DNA of 64,000 nucleotides, taken from the NCBI RefSeq assembly GCF_013409505.1, contig NZ_JACCBN010000001.1, forward strand, positions 5,580,001-5,644,000, read 5' to 3'. The DNA comes from Actinomycetospora corticicola (GTDB lineage: Bacteria; Actinomycetota; Actinomycetes; Mycobacteriales; Pseudonocardiaceae). This document shows positions 51,784-59,785 of this stretch, piece by piece. A model generated the notes under the pieces. That model had not been told where the DNA came from. It saw only the letters and a program-made list of their open reading frames with translations, and ran no database searches. A program made the position numbers and the translations under genes. Position 1 is the stretch's first letter; each line of letters starts with the position of its first letter.

Positions 51784-53262
51784 GTGACCACCTCGCCCCC
51801 GCGGTCCCCGGTGCCCTTCGCCGCGCCGACGCTGCCGACCCCGCTCGCGGAGATCCGTCTCGTCGACCCCGGCGCGGGGTCGTCCGGGGCGGCCGTGGTG
51901 CGCCTGTGCCGGACCGGCGACGACGCCGGCCCGCCCGCCGACGCCCCCAGCGGGTGGCTGCCCTCCGCCGGGGCCGTCGCCGCGCTCGCCCCGGAGGACG
52001 GCGTGGGCCGTTGGTTGGTCGGCGCCGGAGCCGGTGCGGCGAAGGACTGGCGGGGCGCGGGGGCGGCCGCCGTCCGGGTCGCGTCCGGCCGGTCCGAGCC
52101 CGGTGCGCTGCTCGGGGCGGAGGACGGCCCGGCGCGGGTGCACGTGGTCCCCGAGGCCGGGGTGTCCCCCGACTGGCCGTCCGTCGCCACGGGGCTGCTG
52201 CTCGGGTCGCACCGGTTCGCGGTCAAGTCGTCGGCGCCGGCCGCGCCACCCCGGGTCACGGTGGAGGTCCCGGAGGAGGAGCGGCCCGCCGTCGAGCGCG
52301 CGCTCGTGCTCGCCGGCGCCACCGCCGTCGCCCGCGACCTCGCCGACAGCCCGTCCGGGGCGAAGTCGCCCGCCTGGTTCGCCGACCACGCACTGGATGC
52401 CCTGGCCGAGGGCGTCGAGGCGGTGGTGCGCGACGAGCAGTGGCTCGCCGAGCAGGGTTTCGGGGGCGTGCTCGCCGTCGGCGGCGGGTCGTCACGTCCC
52501 CCGCGGTTCCTCGAGCTCACCTGGTCACCGGCCGGGGCGACGACGCACGTCGTCCTCGTCGGCAAGGGCATCACGTTCGACACCGGCGGCATCTCGATCA
52601 AGCCGAACGCGGGCATGGCCGACATGCGCACGGACTGCTCGGGTGGGGCCGCCGTCGTCGGCGCCCTCGGCGCGGTCGCCGCGCTGGACCTGCCGGTCCG
52701 GGTGACCGGGCTGGTGCCGCTCGCGGAGAACCACGTCTCCGGCTCGGCCTACCGGCCCGGCGACGTGGTGCGCCACTACGACGGGCGCACCACCGAGGTG
52801 ACCAACACCGACGCCGAGGGCCGCATGGTGCTGGCCGACGCGCTGGGCTACGCGGTGGCCACGCTGGCGCCCGACGTCGTCGTGGACGTCGCGACGCTGA
52901 CCGGCGCCATGAAGGTCGCCCTCGGGGTCCGTACCGGGGGCCTGTTCGCGACGACGGACGACCTCGCCACCGGCCTCGTGGCCGCGGGGGAGTCGACCGG
53001 CGAGGCGTGGTGGCGCGTGCCGCTGACCGCGGGCCACGACGCGGACGTCGACTCCCAGCTGGCCGACGTCCGGCAGGCCCCACCGGGGCCGGGCGGCATC
53101 GTGGCGGCCCTGTTCCTGCGGCGCTTCGTCGGCGACGTCCCGTGGGCGCACCTCGACATCGCCGGCCCCGCCCGCTGCGACTCCCCGCACGAGGAGGTCG
53201 CCAAGGGTGCGACCGGCTTCGCGGCGCGCACGCTCGTCGAGTTCTGCGCCCGCCACGCCTGA
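51784..53262 (+). CDS. M17 leucyl aminopeptidase family protein
   Basis: A 492-residue aminopeptidase. The divergent N-terminal domain (about 1-165) precedes the catalytic M17 domain. Metal and catalytic motifs are VGKGITFDTGGISIKPNAGM (about 259-278), ENHVSGSAYRPGDVV, and NTDAEGRMVLADALGYA (about 341-357), with the M17 signature NTDAEGR. It releases N-terminal residues from peptides in the cytoplasm with two metal ions. GTG start. It ends at the third copy of the convergent hairpin family. Confidence 0.95.
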   Translation: MTTSPPRSPVPFAAPTLPTPLAEIRLVDPGAGSSGAAVVRLCRTGDDAGPPADAPSGWLPSAGAVAALAPEDGVGRWLVGAGAGAAKDWRGAGAAAVRVASGRSEPGALLGAEDGPARVHVVPEAGVSPDWPSVATGLLLGSHRFAVKSSAPAAPPRVTVEVPEEERPAVERALVLAGATAVARDLADSPSGAKSPAWFADHALDALAEGVEAVVRDEQWLAEQGFGGVLAVGGGSSRPPRFLELTWSPAGATTHVVLVGKGITFDTGGISIKPNAGMADMRTDCSGGAAVVGALGAVAALDLPVRVTGLVPLAENHVSGSAYRPGDVVRHYDGRTTEVTNTDAEGRMVLADALGYAVATLAPDVVVDVATLTGAMKVALGVRTGGLFATTDDLATGLVAAGESTGEAWWRVPLTAGHDADVDSQLADVRQAPPGPGGIVAALFLRRFVGDVPWAHLDIAGPARCDSPHEEVAKGATGFAARTLVEFCARHA

Positions 53263-53269
53263 CCCTCCT

Positions 53270-53320
53270 GAACGAGCGGCACTCTCGCGCGCCCAGACGG
53301 TGCGAGAGTGCCGTTCGTGC
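53270..53320. terminator. hairpin family copy 3 (convergent aminopeptidase / methyltransferase)
   Basis: Arms GAACGAGCGGCACTCTCGC (53270-53288) and GCGAGAGTGCCGTTCGTGC (53302-53320) give a 19-bp stem with one G-T pair and one mismatch. The loop is again 13 bases but of different sequence. The stem triplet is TCT/AGA. Confidence 0.8.
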
Positions 53321-53338
53321 AGCGGTGGGCTCCGCCGA

Positions 53339-54328
53339 TCAGCCCAGCAGCGAGGCGCAGAGCAGCCCGTCGGACAGGGGCAGCAGCAGCGGGGCGAGGC
53401 GCTCGTCGGTGCGCACCATCCGCACCGTCTCGCGCAGTGCCGCGGAGATGGCGTCCCGGCGGGCGGGGTCGGTGACGCGGCCGGTCCAGCAGACGTTGTC
53501 GAGCACGACCACGCCGCCGGGGCGGAGCAGGCGGATCGCCTCGGTGAGGTAGAGCGGGTACTCGACGGTCGCGGCGTCGACGAGCACGAGGTCGTAGGCG
53601 GCGTCGGAGAGCCGGGGGAGCACCTCGAGCGCCCGCCCCGTGATCATCCGCACCCGGCCCGACCCGAAGCCCGCCTCAGCGCAGGTGATCCGGGTGAGTC
53701 GCTGGTGCGCCACCTCGGTGTCGATGCTGGTCAACAGGCCCTCGCGCGGCATCCCCCGCAGCAGGCTCACGGTGCCGACCCCGGCGCCGGTGCCGATCTC
53801 GACGACGGCGCGGGCCCGGCCGGACGAGGCGAGGAAGGTCAGGGCCGCGGCGGCACCGACCCCGACCGGGACGATGCCGTGCTCCAGTGCGCGCTCCCGC
53901 GCGGCCGCGAGGACCTCGTCCTCCGCGCTGAAGTGCTCGGCGCGGGCCCGCAGGCGCTCGCGCTCACCGGCGCCCTCGTCGACGTCCTCGACGTCGACCG
54001 GACCCGGCGCGACCGGCCCCGTCCCGGCGTCGGGAAGAGGTCCCGCGGGCATCAGCCGCGGCAGGGGCTGCGGGGTGGTGGCGGCCTCGTCCTCGGTCGG
54101 GCGCGGACGGCCGGCGAACGACGTGCTCGGCAGGCGTAGCGGGCCGGTGGGCACGCGCGGGTAGACCGGGATGCGCGCGGTGCTGCGACCCGGTCGGTGG
54201 GCGCTGCGGCGGGTGGCGTCATCGGAGGTCCGGACCGGCGTCCGACCCGTGGGCGGCGCGGCCGCCGGCGGCGGGACGGGAGGGTGGGGCGTGACCGGAT
54301 CGGTGCCGACGACCCGGAGCGTGCGCAC
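53339..54328 (-). CDS. O-methyltransferase (Rv1220c-like) with Pro-rich N-terminal extension
   Basis: A class I methyltransferase of the catechol O-methyltransferase-like family: VVEIGTGAGVGTVSLLRGMP (SAM site), LLTSIDTEVAHQRLTR, LVLVDAATVEYPLYLTEAIR, VVVLDNVCWTGRVTDP. The catalytic domain is the C-terminal ~220 residues. An open N-terminal stretch rich in Pro and Arg precedes it. GTG 54328 has GAGGGG 9 bases upstream; ATG 54052 (237 aa) gives the usual family length but no ribosome site. Divergent from sigE exactly as Rv1220c-sigE. Confidence 0.85.
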   Translation of the reverse strand: MRTLRVVGTDPVTPHPPVPPPAAAPPTGRTPVRTSDDATRRSAHRPGRSTARIPVYPRVPTGPLRLPSTSFAGRPRPTEDEAATTPQPLPRLMPAGPLPDAGTGPVAPGPVDVEDVDEGAGERERLRARAEHFSAEDEVLAAARERALEHGIVPVGVGAAAALTFLASSGRARAVVEIGTGAGVGTVSLLRGMPREGLLTSIDTEVAHQRLTRITCAEAGFGSGRVRMITGRALEVLPRLSDAAYDLVLVDAATVEYPLYLTEAIRLLRPGGVVVLDNVCWTGRVTDPARRDAISAALRETVRMVRTDERLAPLLLPLSDGLLCASLLG

Positions 54329-54532
54329 GCGTCGTGTCCCCTCGAGTCCCCCGTCCTCACCCACGCGGCCCAGGCTAGATCGGGAGACCCGCCCGATCGC
54401 CGCGCCGCGCCGCACGCGTCCGGATGGTGCCGCCCGCCGGAGTGACGACGGTCGCGCGGCTCGGCGCCGTTCCTCAGCGCCCTCTCAGACGACGCTCACC
54501 CGCGTGTCATGACCGACGGAGAGAGTGAACCC

Positions 54533-55135
54533 ATGACCGAGACGCTCGCCGCGCGCCCCGACCACCTCGAGGGGCACGTTCCGGGCACCGACGAGGCGCA
54601 GGCCTGGACGCCGCCGTCCTGGGACGACGTCGTGCGCGAGCACGCCGACCGCGTGTACCGCCTCGCCTACCGGCTGACCGGCGACGCGCACGACGCCGAG
54701 GACCTCACCCAGGAGACGTTCATCCGGGTGTTCCGCTCCCTCGCCGCCTACAAGCCGGGCACCTTCGAGGGCTGGCTGCACCGCATCACCACGAACCTCT
54801 TCCTCGACATGGTGCGGCGTCGCGGTCGCCTGCGGATGGAGGGTCTCCCGGAGGACACCGACCGGCTCCCCGGCGGTGGCCCGGACCCCGAGCAGGTCTT
54901 CTCGGAGGCCCACCTCGACCCCGACCTGCAGGGCGCCCTCGACGAGCTCGCGCCGGAGTTCCGCGCGGCCGTCGTGCTCTGTGACGTGGAAGGTCTCTCG
55001 TACGAGGAGATCGCGGCCACCCTGGATGTCAAACTGGGGACCGTGCGCAGTCGAATCCACCGGGGCCGACAGGCCCTCCGCAGTGCGCTGGAGCGTCGTC
55101 GTGGTGACGCGGGGCGGACGGGAGCGCTGACGTGA
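54533..55135 (+). CDS. sigE: ECF sigma factor SigE
   Basis: A 200-residue group 4 sigma factor. Region 2 covers [40 protein letters not shown] and [16 protein letters not shown]; region 4 is [22 protein letters not shown]-type. It directs RNA polymerase to envelope-stress promoters. ATG 54533 is preceded by GGAGAGAG at a normal distance; ATG 54509 is an upstream alternative. M. tuberculosis sigE also has alternative starts. Its TGA overlaps the rseA GTG, matching stoichiometric sigma/anti-sigma synthesis. Confidence 0.96.
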   Translation: MTETLAARPDHLEGHVPGTDEAQAWTPPSWDDVVREHADRVYRLAYRLTGDAHDAEDLTQETFIRVFRSLAAYKPGTFEGWLHRITTNLFLDMVRRRGRLRMEGLPEDTDRLPGGGPDPEQVFSEAHLDPDLQGALDELAPEFRAAVVLCDVEGLSYEEIAATLDVKLGTVRSRIHRGRQALRSALERRRGDAGRTGALT

Positions 55136-55791
55136 TCGGCCGCGCCGGGGGAACGCCCTGGTCGCGCTGGTCCGACTCCGGGCACCTCACGCTGGACGCC
55201 GTGGTCGCCTTCGTCGACGGCGAGCTGGGCGAGGCCGCCGCGGGCCGCGCCGCCGCCCACGTCGACCACTGCCCGAGCTGTGCGGGCGAGGTGGGCGCGC
55301 AACGTCAGGCCCGCCGTCGGCTCCGCGCCGCCGACTGCCCCGGCGTCCCCTCCTCGTTGCTGACGTCGCTGCGCAACATCCCCGACCACGCCGAGCTGCC
55401 CGAGGTCCCCGCCGGGCTCGGGCTGGACGCCGAGGGCCGCTTCGTCGTGCCCGCCGAAGCGCCGCCGGCCCGGCACGGTCGCCGCGGTGGTCGTCGCCCG
55501 CGTTCCCGACGACGGGTCCTCCCGGCGGTCGTCGCGTCCGGCCTCGTGGCCGGGGCGGCCGCCGTGGCGGCGCCGGTCCTGGCGGCAGGTGCCCCCGCGG
55601 TCCCGGCGCCCGGGCGCGCGCCCGACGCGGCCGCGTCGTTGACGGCGGCCGTGCCCGCCGTGGGGGAGCGCGGCAACGCCGTCGCCGGGGCCGTCGTGCA
55701 GGACGCGGTGGCCCGTGCGGCCACCCCGACGAGCGCCACCACGCCTCCCGCAGCACCGGGTGACGCCACCCGGGCGCGCCCGTCGTCCTGA
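55132..55791 (+). CDS. rseA: zinc anti-sigma factor RseA, with a candidate membrane helix
   Basis: A 219-residue anti-sigma factor. The ZAS domain is [20 protein letters not shown] with His43-x3-Cys47-x2-Cys50. A basic linker includes SRRR (encoded by an exact iterated 16-mer, 55503-55518), followed by a moderately hydrophobic segment [20 protein letters not shown] (about 128-147) that could cross the membrane. It holds SigE inactive until degraded or oxidised. GTG overlaps the sigE stop. The Ala/Pro/Thr-rich tail is unlike M. tuberculosis RseA, which is shorter. Confidence 0.9.
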   Translation: MIGRAGGTPWSRWSDSGHLTLDAVVAFVDGELGEAAAGRAAAHVDHCPSCAGEVGAQRQARRRLRAADCPGVPSSLLTSLRNIPDHAELPEVPAGLGLDAEGRFVVPAEAPPARHGRRGGRRPRSRRRVLPAVVASGLVAGAAAVAAPVLAAGAPAVPAPGRAPDAAASLTAAVPAVGERGNAVAGAVVQDAVARAATPTSATTPPAAPGDATRARPSS

Positions 55792-55868
55792 CCGGTCCTT
55801 CACCGACCGACCCGCAGGATCGGGTGGTGTCGCCCCGGGAGTCGTCCGCGCTCTACCGTGGCAGGACG

Positions 55869-55949
55869 ATGACCACCCACCGCGCGCGCTCGATCACTCC
55901 CGGCCCCCGGCCGGCGTCGGCGCCGTCGTCGACGAGAGCGCACCCATGA
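55869..55949 (+). CDS. possible 26-codon leader ORF coupled to htrA
   Basis: An ATG with CAGGA just upstream opens a 26-codon reading frame (MTTHRARSITPGPRPASAPS, then STRAHP). Its TGA overlaps the htrA ATG as ATGA. Five prolines, two in P-x-P or P-G-P context, could slow ribosomes. It may be chance, but the overlap geometry is that of coupled genes. Confidence 0.35.
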   Translation: MTTHRARSITPGPRPASAPSSTRAHP

Positions 55950-57577
55950 GCAGCCCCTGGTCGCGGAACGCGACGACGGAGCGCCCCGAGGCGCGCCCGG
56001 ACCCGGCGCCCGCGGCGCCCGACGACGAGCACGCCGGGCACGACGTGAACGGCAGTGACCTCCACGGGCGCCCGGGGACCGACGGGAACGGCCGGACCAA
56101 CGGTCACGGCGCCTCGGCCGCTCCCGGGAACGAGCACCGCCAGGCCGACCTCGCCGCCGACTTCGGCCGGCCCGCCGGCGCGGCGGGGTCCTTCGCCGGG
56201 CGCCCGCCGGGCGACTCCCGGGACACCCAGACGCCCCCGGCGTCCCGCGAGCCGTCGGTCGCACTGGCGAGCGCCTTCGGGCGTCCCACCGACGTCGCCG
56301 AACCGCTGCAGCGTCCCCGCGAGACGCCCGCCGGCCCCACGGACACCCCCGAGTACCTCTGGGCGGGCCGGGAGGCCGAGCGCGACCCGTGGCGCAACCC
56401 CGACGCCACCGTCGAGCTGGGCGCCCCGGCCGTCCGCGACGCCGGTCCGGCGCCCGACCGACGGGCCTCCGGCCCCCGGCTGTCGGCCCGCGAGCTGCTC
56501 TTCGGCCGCCGGGTCGCCCCGAGCGCCCTGGTGCTGCTCGCCGTGCTGGCCCTGCTGGTCGGGGCCGTCGGCGGGGTCGTCGGCCACCTCACGGCCGAGG
56601 GCACGGACACGATCGTCGACCCCGGGGCCACGCTCGCCCAGGTCGACGCCGGGAAGGAACGGCCCGCCGGGTCGGTGGCCGACGTCGCCGGCCGGGTCCT
56701 GCCCGCCGTCGTCTCGATCGAGGTCCGGTCCGGCACCACCGGCGGCACCGGGTCGGGCGTCGTCGTCGACCCGCGCGGCGACATCGTCACCAACAACCAT
56801 GTCGTGTCCCTGGCCGCGACCGACCCGCGCGCCACGCTCGAGGCGGTGTTCGCCTCCGGGGCGCGCGCGCCGGCGCAGATCGTCGGACGCGACCCGCAGA
56901 CCGACATCGCGGTCATCAAGGTGAACGTGGCCGACCCCGTCGTCGCCCAGCTCGGTCGCTCGGCCGACCTGCGCGTCGGCGACGGCGTCATCGCGATCGG
57001 CTCCCCGCTCGGGCTCGCCGGCACGGTCACCACCGGCATCGTCAGCTCCCTGCGCCGGCCCGTGCGGCTCGACGCCGAGACCGCGAACGTGAACCCGGTG
57101 ATCGACGCGATCCAGACCGACGCCGCGATCAACCCCGGCAACTCCGGCGGGGCGCTCGTCGACTCGACCGGCGCCGTCGTCGGGATCAACACCGCCATCC
57201 GCACGCTCGGCGGCAGCGACTCCTCGGGGCAGGGCGGGTCCATCGGCCTCGGGTTCGCGATCCCGATCGACGACGTCCGGGTGATCGCGGAGTCCCTCAT
57301 CCGCACCGGGTCCTTCGCGCACACCGACCTCGGGGTGAACGCGAAGTCGGTGACCGACGGGGCCTCGGACGGGGCGCAGGTGCTCAACGTCGTCCAGGGC
57401 GGCCCCGCGTCCCGCGCCGGGGTGCTGGAGGGTGACGTGATCACCCGCGTGGACGAGCGCCCGATAGCCTCGTCGGACGAGCTGGTCGTCGCGATCCGGG
57501 AGCACCGTCCCGGGGACACGGTGACCCTCGGGGTGGTCCGCGGTGGGCGACCCCTGTCGCTGCAGGCGCAGCTGTAG
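55946..57577 (+). CDS. htrA: HtrA/DegP-type membrane serine protease with PDZ domain
   Basis: A 543-residue protease. Residues 1-190 are a disordered, Pro/Gly/Asp-rich cytoplasmic region, followed by one membrane helix (about 190-213, SALVLLAVLALLVGAVGGVV). The catalytic domain has His285 (TNNHVVS), Asp320 (QTDIAVIKV) and Ser400 (NPGNSGGALV), with a PDZ domain at about 455-540 (VLNVVQGGPASRAGVLEGDV). It degrades or refolds damaged exported proteins in envelope stress; order sigE-rseA-htrA-tatB as in Rv1221-Rv1224. Unlike in many genomes there is a 154-base gap after rseA with a possible leader ORF. Confidence 0.95.
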   Translation: MSSPWSRNATTERPEARPDPAPAAPDDEHAGHDVNGSDLHGRPGTDGNGRTNGHGASAAPGNEHRQADLAADFGRPAGAAGSFAGRPPGDSRDTQTPPASREPSVALASAFGRPTDVAEPLQRPRETPAGPTDTPEYLWAGREAERDPWRNPDATVELGAPAVRDAGPAPDRRASGPRLSARELLFGRRVAPSALVLLAVLALLVGAVGGVVGHLTAEGTDTIVDPGATLAQVDAGKERPAGSVADVAGRVLPAVVSIEVRSGTTGGTGSGVVVDPRGDIVTNNHVVSLAATDPRATLEAVFASGARAPAQIVGRDPQTDIAVIKVNVADPVVAQLGRSADLRVGDGVIAIGSPLGLAGTVTTGIVSSLRRPVRLDAETANVNPVIDAIQTDAAINPGNSGGALVDSTGAVVGINTAIRTLGGSDSSGQGGSIGLGFAIPIDDVRVIAESLIRTGSFAHTDLGVNAKSVTDGASDGAQVLNVVQGGPASRAGVLEGDVITRVDERPIASSDELVVAIREHRPGDTVTLGVVRGGRPLSLQAQL

Positions 57578-57592
57578 GGCCGGGAGGGCCGG

Positions 57593-58081
57593 GTGTTCGA
57601 GAGCGTCGGGTGGGGCGAGATCCTCGTCCTCGCGCTGATCGGGCTGTTCGTGCTGGGCCCGGAACGGCTGCCCGGGGCGATCCGGTGGGTCGCCGACACC
57701 ATGCGGACGGTGCGCGAGTACGCGGCGGGCGCCCGCGACCAGCTGCGCAACGAGATCGGCCCGGAGTTCGACGAGTTCCGCAAGCCGCTCGAGGACCTGC
57801 GTCAGATCCGCAACATGGACCCGCGGGCCGCGGTGCGCCGGTCCCTGCTCGAGCCGGTGCAGGACGGGACGTGGACGGGCGCCGCGACGCCGGCCGACAC
57901 CCCACCACCGGCCGTGCACGGCTCCGCCGGGACGAACGGCGCGGCCGGGGTGACCGGCTCGCACGCCTCGAGCTACGGGCTGCCCGCCGCCGGCGCCGGC
58001 GGCGTCGTGAAGGGCCAGTCCGACCGCGCGGTCCCGCTCGCGCCGGGCGAGGCGGCGCCGTTCGACCCGGACGCCACCTGA
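57593..58081 (+). CDS. tatB: Sec-independent translocase protein TatB
   Basis: A 162-residue protein: membrane helix at about residues 8-22 (GEILVLALIGLFVLGPERLP with the G-P-E hinge), amphipathic helix IRWVADTMRTVREYAAGARD, then a disordered tail. TatB receives twin-arginine signal proteins, such as the likely Tat lipoprotein beta-lactamase at 25015, together with TatC. GTG start with GGGAGG just upstream. Ends 6 bases before convergent marR. Confidence 0.94.
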   Translation: MFESVGWGEILVLALIGLFVLGPERLPGAIRWVADTMRTVREYAAGARDQLRNEIGPEFDEFRKPLEDLRQIRNMDPRAAVRRSLLEPVQDGTWTGAATPADTPPPAVHGSAGTNGAAGVTGSHASSYGLPAAGAGGVVKGQSDRAVPLAPGEAAPFDPDAT

Positions 58082-58087
58082 CGGCGG

Positions 58088-58576
58088 TCAGCAGCCGTTG
58101 CTCAGCGGGTTGGCGCGCATCTTCCCCCCGGGGTCGAGCCGTCGGAGGATGGCGCCCGTGATCTCGTCCAGGTCGGCGATGTGGTCGGGGCCCACCGCGT
58201 CGATGACCAGCCGTCGCACCTCGGCGGCGTGCCCGGGGGCTGCCGCGACCACCTTGTCCCACCCGGCGTCGGTGAGCCGGGCCATCGTCACGCGGCCGTT
58301 GTCCTCGCAGGGCTCCCGCGCGACCCAGCCCTGCTTCTCCAGCCGCGACACCACGTGCGAGAGCCGGGAGAGCGACGAGCTGACCATCGAGGCCAGCTCG
58401 CTCATCGGCATCGTCCGGCCCGGGGTCTCGGAGAGCATGGCCAGCACCAGGTACGAGAACTGGGTGAGCCCGGCGTCCCGTTGGAGCTGCGCGTCCAGCG
58501 CGGCGGGGAGCAGGGTGAACATCGCGGCGGTGCGTCGCCACGCCCGCTGTTCCTCCGCGGTCAACCAGTCGGCCAT
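58088..58576 (-). CDS. MarR-family transcriptional regulator
   Basis: A 162-residue winged-helix protein: LQRDAGLTQFSYLVLAMLSE, MSELASMVSSSLSRLSHVVS (recognition helices), RLEKQGWVAREPCEDNGRVT (wing). MarR dimers respond to phenolic or oxidative ligands; one Cys in the wing (EPCEDNG) could sense oxidation. ATG at 58576, 7 bases after a TAGCGT -10 on the minus strand, so probably leaderless. Divergent from a DODA-type dioxygenase with a TTGATGCTTCAA operator between them. Confidence 0.92.
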   Translation of the reverse strand: MADWLTAEEQRAWRRTAAMFTLLPAALDAQLQRDAGLTQFSYLVLAMLSETPGRTMPMSELASMVSSSLSRLSHVVSRLEKQGWVAREPCEDNGRVTMARLTDAGWDKVVAAAPGHAAEVRRLVIDAVGPDHIADLDEITGAILRRLDPGGKMRANPLSNGC

Positions 58577-58582
58577 GGCCCT

Positions 58583-58620
58583 ACGCTACACTTGATGCTT
58601 CAACTGTGCACGTGTAGCGT
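58583..58620. promoter_or_regulatory. symmetric divergent promoter/operator of marR and the dioxygenase
   Basis: ACGCTACAC (58583-58591) and GTGTAGCGT (58612-58620) are perfect inverted arms; each contains a TAGCGT -10 reading outward. TTGATGCTTCAA (58592-58603) lies between them. On the plus strand TTGATG-N17-TAGCGT is a well-spaced promoter for the dioxygenase, so a MarR dimer on the 12-mer would cover its -35. Confidence 0.65.
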
Positions 58621-58655
58621 CGGTGCCCGAACCACCGCGCACCAGGAGTCCCGTC

Positions 58656-59534
58656 ATGAGTTCCCCGTTCGACACGGCCGCCCCCGGCGCCGCCTTCGAC
58701 GCCTTCATCGGCCCGGCCCGGGACACCGCCTCGGGTCGTCGACCGTGGACCCCGGCCGACGGTCCGATGCCGGCGATCTACCTCTCGCACGGCGCACCGC
58801 CGCTCTACGACGACGGCGGGTGGATGCGTGACCTCTTCGGCTGGGCGCACCGCATGCCGCAGCCGCGGGCGATCGTCATCGTCTCGGCGCACTGGGAGTC
58901 GGCGCCGCTGACGCTGTCGGCCCCGGACGAGGGCACGCCGCTGGTGTACGACTTCGGCGGCTTCGCCCCGCGCTACTACACGATGACCTACGCGACGCCC
59001 GACGCGACGGCGCTGTCCGACCGGGTGGCGGGCCTGCTCGGGAACGGGACCGAGGAGGTCCACCGGTCGGCCCGCGGGCTCGACCACGGCGCCTGGGTGC
59101 CGCTGTCGGTGATGTACCCGAACGCCGACGTCCCGGTGCTGCAGGTCTCGATGCCCGACGAGGACCCCGAGCGGCTCATGCGCATCGGCGCCCGGCTGCG
59201 CGAACTGCGCCACGAGGGTGTGCTCGTCGTGGGGTCCGGGTTCATGACCCACGGCCTGCCCTTCCTCACCCGCGACATGCTGCGCGGCGACGCCGTGCCG
59301 GGCTGGACCGACGACTTCGACGCCTGGGTGTCCGACGCCCTCGCCCGCGGGGACGTCGAGGAGCTCCGCCGCTTCCGCGACGCGCCGGGGATGCCCTACG
59401 CGCACCCGACGGCCGAGCACTACGTCCCGCTCTTCGTCGCCCTCGGCGCGGCGACCGATCCCGAGGCGCCGGTGCGCACCGAGATCGACGGGATGATGTG
59501 GGGCCTCTCCCGGCGCTCCTTCTCGCTCGCCTGA
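58656..59534 (+). CDS. DODA-type extradiol dioxygenase
   Basis: A 292-residue class III extradiol dioxygenase (LigB/YgiD family). Conserved pieces are IYLSHGAPPLYDDGGWMRDL (about 41-60), IVIVSAHWESAPLTLSA (about 72-88), GLDHGAWVPLSVMYPNADVP (about 138-157) and LVVGSGFMTHGL (about 193-204), with His ligands for Fe or Zn. Members open catechol-type rings; quinone detoxification is plausible given the MarR pair. ATG has AGGAG 8 bases upstream. Confidence 0.93.
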   Translation: MSSPFDTAAPGAAFDAFIGPARDTASGRRPWTPADGPMPAIYLSHGAPPLYDDGGWMRDLFGWAHRMPQPRAIVIVSAHWESAPLTLSAPDEGTPLVYDFGGFAPRYYTMTYATPDATALSDRVAGLLGNGTEEVHRSARGLDHGAWVPLSVMYPNADVPVLQVSMPDEDPERLMRIGARLRELRHEGVLVVGSGFMTHGLPFLTRDMLRGDAVPGWTDDFDAWVSDALARGDVEELRRFRDAPGMPYAHPTAEHYVPLFVALGAATDPEAPVRTEIDGMMWGLSRRSFSLA

Positions 59535-59538
59535 TCCT

Positions 59539-59574
59539 TCCCGACGGCGGGTCGGGGCGCGCCGGTCGGCGCGT
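59539..59574 (+). terminator. iterated-word copy plus GC hairpin after the dioxygenase
   Basis: TTCCCGACGGCGGGTC (59539-59554, one mismatch from the iterated word) begins 4 bases after the stop. CGCGCC-GGTC-GGCGCG follows within 59559-59574 as a compact hairpin. The rest of the 251-base gap up to 59785 holds a second inverted repeat (59733-59758) and presumably the promoter of the next operon. Confidence 0.5.
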
Positions 59575-59732
59575 CACCCGGCCCGCTCGTCGTCCTCCCG
59601 CGGCCGGACGGACGACGCCTCCTCGTCGTGCGGCGCAAGCGCCTGAACTTCGCGATGGTGACGACCCGTACATCCGTGGCCAAACCGTGATAGTGGTGTA
59701 ACACTCGGACGGTCCGTGACGGTAATGGACAT

Positions 59733-59758
59733 ATCGGCATCGATCGGGCGATGCCGAT
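59733..59758. promoter_or_regulatory. perfect 10-bp inverted repeat upstream of the polysaccharide operon
   Basis: ATCGGCATCG (59733-59742) and CGATGCCGAT (59749-59758) around ATCGGG, 27 bases before the GT2 ATG and 18 before its GGGAG. It could be an operator or a 5'-leader hairpin. No known riboswitch fold was recognised. Confidence 0.5.
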
Positions 59759-59785
59759 GGAGTGACGAGTCGGTCGGGAGACACC

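Noticed and set aside
59535-59785. Possible c-di-AMP or other riboswitch before the polysaccharide operon.
   Set aside because: No recognisable conserved riboswitch core; only a simple dyad and a terminator-like hairpin are visible.
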